Below, in pieces: positions 6,295-8,081 of a stretch of DNA of 8,081 nucleotides. Numbering within the stretch: the stretch's first letter is position 1; each line of letters starts with the position of its first letter. Under the pieces are notes generated by a model. It searched no databases, had not been told where the DNA came from, and was given only the letters and a program-made list of their open reading frames with translations. The translations under genes were made by a program, and so were the position numbers. The stretch comes from Ruminococcaceae bacterium UBA3215 (GTDB taxonomy: Bacteria > Bacillota > Clostridia > Oscillospirales > Ruminococcaceae): contig DEWH01000002.1 of assembly GCA_002363155.1 (NCBI GenBank), forward strand, positions 1-8,081. Reading direction: 5' to 3'.

Positions 6295-6367
6295 CCGTTT
6301 TACGGGACTTATTTAGGGGGTCCAGCCCCCTTTTTAAAGGGGGCTGGCGGGTCCGGGCAGAGCCCGG
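6295..6367 (-). repeat. REP-like GC-rich hairpin repeat, copy 2 (inverted)
   Basis: The inverted copy of the repeat at 4171-4235. Core stem: CCAGCCCCCTTT (6322-6333) with AAAGGGGGCTGG (6336-6347) around a 2-nt loop. TTTAGGGGG (6312-6320) matches the CCCCCTAAA tail of copy 1, and CCGT-TTT-ACGG (6295-6305) is the second small hairpin. A further stem CCGGGC-AGA-GCCCGG (6353-6367) adjoins it and is only partly present in copy 1. Read from the lipoprotein gene, this copy sits just after the stop codon, as copy 1 does after the HD-GYP gene. Confidence 0.85.
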
Positions 6368-6393
6368 GTCTCAAGCGAAGCGACTTCTTTGCA

Positions 6394-6954
6394 TCAGTCT
6401 TCCGCTTTGTCTCTGCCCGATATCTTGTCGGAGATCTTGTCTTTAAGCCCCTGTATCACGCCCTCATTGAATATCTCCTTTACCTTGTCGGGGATAAGGC
6501 GGTTCTTTATGCCGTACAGCGAAACAGTCCCGTCCTCGCTGAATACGATGTTTGTAATATCGTATGTAGAAGGCGCGTTATAGATATGGTCAAGGCTTTC
6601 GCCCTCATCGGTGAACATATAGACATCGGATTCCAGCGCGTACTTCTCTTCAATTATCAGCTGTTTCACTTCGGTCATCTTTTCACCGCGGAATGTCTCG
6701 GTAAATACTTCCGACTGTGCTTTCGCTATCTCCGCAGGGCTCGGTGCCGCTGTCGTCTCCACAGTAGTGACAGTTGTAGTCTCTGCCGTTGTTGTGGCTG
6801 CCGTTGTTGTGGCTTCCGCAGTCGTCTCAGCTTCGGTCGTCACAGCGGAAGCTGATGCAGATGTTTCATTCGCCTTCTGGCTGTTGCCTGCACCGCAGGA
6901 CGAGAGCATAATTGCCGCTGACATTATCAGCGCGGCATATCCTTTTTTCTTCAT
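6394..6954 (-). CDS. Small lipoprotein with Thr-rich stalk and unassigned C-terminal domain
   Basis: A 186-residue product. I chose ATG 6954-6952 because it follows AGAGGG (6969-6964) by 9 nt and starts a perfect lipoprotein signal (MKKKGYAALIMSAAIM, lipobox LSSC with C20). A longer frame reaching 7053 would run into the upstream gene and bury the signal. Mature residues 28-70 are a low-complexity stalk of Thr, Ala and Glu, the kind of spacer that lifts a domain through the wall. Residues 71-186 look like a small folded domain (FTETFRGEKMTEVKQLIIEEKYALESD, then ITNIVFSEDGTVSLYGIKN) ending in a charged Lys/Asp-rich helix; I do not recognise the family. The gene lies 44 nt behind the prephenate-dehydratase-like lipoprotein gene on the same strand with no terminator between, so co-transcription is likely. 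Function unknown. Confidence 0.85.
   Translation of the reverse strand: MKKKGYAALIMSAAIMLSSCGAGNSQKANETSASASAVTTEAETTAEATTTAATTTAETTTVTTVETTAAPSPAEIAKAQSEVFTETFRGEKMTEVKQLIIEEKYALESDVYMFTDEGESLDHIYNAPSTYDITNIVFSEDGTVSLYGIKNRLIPDKVKEIFNEGVIQGLKDKISDKISGRDKAED
6785..6814. repeat. Perfect tandem 15-bp duplication in the Thr-rich stalk
   Basis: GCCGTTGTTGTGGCT occurs twice head to tail (6785-6799 and 6800-6814). In the minus-strand gene each unit adds five residues of Ala-Thr-Thr-Thr-Ala type, so copy-number change would lengthen or shorten the stalk without shifting the frame. Confidence 0.75.
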
Positions 6955-6980
6955 ACTATTCTTCCCTCTTTCATTTATCC

Positions 6981-6996
6981 GGACAGCTTCCTGTCC
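6981..6996 (-). promoter_or_regulatory. Intercistronic hairpin in the lipoprotein operon
   Basis: GGACAG and CTGTCC pair as a perfect 6-bp stem around a 4-nt loop (GAAG on the transcribed strand). It lies 2 nt after the first gene's stop, with the second gene's ribosome site 11 nt further on. No U-tract follows on the minus strand, so it is not a terminator. It may protect or separate the two messages. Confidence 0.45.
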
Positions 6997-6998
6997 CT

Positions 6999-7922
6999 TT
7001 ATTTTGAGACAGCATTGAAACTGCCGAGGAACCTTGCCTGCAATTCGGAACATATCCTTCCTATCTTATCATCAGTAATGCCGTTCTTCGATTCGACTTC
7101 GATGATGTAGTTGTACATTCCGAGCCTGCTTCCCTCCGGGCGGTCATGCACCGAAACCGGTTCGACCCCGCATTTCTCCATAAATACAATAGCATCGTCA
7201 AGCTTCTTCGCTTCACAGCTTATGACAAATACCGCATTCGTCCCGCCGGTCATGCGTTCCTTTGAAAGCACATAGAACCGCGTCTTGTTGGTGTCGGTTA
7301 TCTGCACATTTTCCGCAAGCACCTCCAGTCCGTAAAGGGCTGCCGCGCCGGGAGCCGCAACTGCCGCCACCGACTTGTCGCCAAGCTCAGCGACATAAGC
7401 CGCAGCCGCCGCGGTACTGCCCTTTTCCTCCGTGACCGCGCCGGGGATTTTTTCGCTTCTCCACTGTTCGGACTGCTTTATTCCCTGCGCATGAGAGCAG
7501 ACGGTGCGGATATCCGCAAGTGTTGTGCCGGGAATGCCCATAAGCGTCTGGCTTATCGGGATCGTCACTTCTCCCACAACATACACATCATCGTGACTTA
7601 AAAGCGAATCCACATAATTTATCACAGCGCCGCCGAGAGTGTTCTCCTGCGGTATCACAGCATAATCCGCTGTTCCCGCAGCCGCGGCAGCTATCGCGTT
7701 ATCCACCGTTTCTTCCGGAACGAAACTGCCCTTTGAGCTGAAGAAGAATTTCGCCGCTTCTTCGGTATATGTTCCCTCCGGTCCGAGGTAACTTACCGCC
7801 GGCTCTTCAACGAACGACACCGCGGCAGGCGGAAGTTCGGCAGCGGGCTGACTGCCGCCGCAGCCGGAAACGAGCAATACCGCACATAACAATGATGCGG
7901 TGATATTTCTGTACTTTTTCAT
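6999..7922 (-). CDS. Lipoprotein-anchored prephenate dehydratase (PheA-type) with ACT domain
   Basis: A 307-residue product; ATG 7922-7920 follows GGGAG by 7 nt. Residues 1-21 are a lipoprotein signal (MKKYRN, hydrophobic core, lipobox VSGC with C21), so the protein should be lipid-anchored outside the membrane. Residues 43-222 match the prephenate dehydratase domain throughout: YLGPEGTYTEEAA (45-57), IPQENTLGGAV (90-100), SHAQGIKQSEQW (143-154), GSTAAAAAY (168-176), AALYGLEVL (194-202) and the TRF motif (214-216). E93, N94, Q146 and T214 fall where catalytic residues lie in PheA. Residues 227-305 resemble the C-terminal ACT domain, with HDRPEG (259-264) in place of the usual ESRP Phe-binding motif. 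Cytosolic PheA converts prephenate to phenylpyruvate in phenylalanine synthesis; an exported copy may act on extracellular prephenate or only bind a ligand. First gene of a two-lipoprotein operon. Confidence 0.9.
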   Translation of the reverse strand: MKKYRNITASLLCAVLLVSGCGGSQPAAELPPAAVSFVEEPAVSYLGPEGTYTEEAAKFFFSSKGSFVPEETVDNAIAAAAAGTADYAVIPQENTLGGAVINYVDSLLSHDDVYVVGEVTIPISQTLMGIPGTTLADIRTVCSHAQGIKQSEQWRSEKIPGAVTEEKGSTAAAAAYVAELGDKSVAAVAAPGAAALYGLEVLAENVQITDTNKTRFYVLSKERMTGGTNAVFVISCEAKKLDDAIVFMEKCGVEPVSVHDRPEGSRLGMYNYIIEVESKNGITDDKIGRICSELQARFLGSFNAVSK

Positions 7923-7963
7923 ATCGTATCTCCCGAATCTAAAAATATTAAGATCACTTTACC

Positions 7964-7992
7964 ATTCTATCACAAATTGCTTTATCAGTCAA
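7964..7992 (-). promoter_or_regulatory. Promoter of the lipoprotein operon
   Basis: On the minus strand: -35 TTGACT (7992-7987), a 17-bp spacer and -10 TAGAAT (7969-7964) preceded by TGA, an extended -10. The start would be near 7957, giving a leader of about 35 nt before ATG 7922. Other TATAAT-like hexamers nearby (for example 8000-7995) lack a matching -35. Confidence 0.65.
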
Positions 7993-8081
7993 TCATTATA
8001 TTAAAAAATATCATAATTCTATATTTGTATCAATCCATAGATATAATGAAGAAATTTCGTCACGATTCAGATATGCGCGCA

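Noticed and set aside
4171..6367. Composite transposon bounded by the two inverted repeats
   Set aside because: No transposase, no visible target-site duplication, and each repeat is explained by its place after a gene stop. Kept only as a question in the findings.
6268..6855. 195-codon plus-strand frame opposite the small lipoprotein gene
   Set aside because: It starts in the repeat hairpins, gives a Cys/Arg-rich product with no domain, and lies opposite a gene with a ribosome site and lipobox.
6955..7053. Upstream extension of the small lipoprotein start to 7053
   Set aside because: It would overlap the previous gene's coding end and hide the lipoprotein signal; ATG 6954 has its own ribosome site.
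8046..8081. ATG-AAG-AAA start of a possible plus-strand gene at the right edge
   Set aside because: No ribosome site before it and no good -35 for the TATAAT at 8042-8047; only 12 codons are visible, too few to support a gene.
1..8081. CRISPR array, tRNA or rRNA genes
   Set aside because: No regularly spaced repeats, no cloverleaf-like segments and no rRNA signature sequences were seen on either strand.

Overview
The window looks like chromosomal DNA of a gut or rumen Clostridium-class bacterium, most likely Oscillospiraceae (Ruminococcus-like). This rests on Gram-positive lipoprotein and Sec signals of Ruminococcus style, strong AGGAGG-type ribosome sites, textbook TTGACA/TATAAT promoters with extended -10 elements, moderate GC in genes against AT-rich spacers, and GC-rich REP-like hairpins next to gene 3' ends. 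The taxon is an inference. There are seven protein genes and no rRNA, tRNA, CRISPR array, transposase or phage gene.

Layout. (1) 1-1515, minus strand: the first 505 codons of a secreted multidomain surface protein with a signal peptide, an unknown N-terminal region, a BIG_2-type Ig-like domain and two InlB-B/Flg_new-type repeats. Its 3' end lies outside the window. (2) 1516-1785: a divergent regulatory region with two strong promoters facing away from each other and two inverted repeats. (3) 1786-4164, plus strand: a 792-residue membrane HD-GYP protein (7 TM segments, HD-GYP cyclic-di-GMP phosphodiesterase domain, and a ~360-residue C-terminal region I cannot assign), followed by a REP-like hairpin and a strong terminator. 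(4) 4325-6210, plus strand: a tight operon of an SdpR-type ArsR repressor, an SdpI-type membrane immunity protein and a YhfC-type glutamic intramembrane protease. Each gene overlaps the next by a few bases, and two identical 24-bp palindromes flank the promoter. (5) 6224-7992, minus strand: a two-gene lipoprotein operon. The first gene encodes a complete prephenate-dehydratase-plus-ACT protein carried behind a lipoprotein signal peptide. The second encodes a small lipoprotein with a Thr-rich stalk. A terminator faces leftward at 6224-6254.

How they may work together. The HD-GYP enzyme and the divergent surface protein suggest a cyclic-di-GMP/cell-surface pairing, but only by neighbourhood. 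The sdpR/sdpI/yhfC operon resembles the B. subtilis sdpRI immunity module with an intramembrane protease added; no SdpABC toxin genes are present here. The two lipoproteins are probably co-transcribed and act on the outer face of the membrane. An extracytoplasmic PheA-type protein is the most unusual thing in the window: it may be a surface enzyme, or a prephenate-dehydratase fold reused as a ligand sensor.
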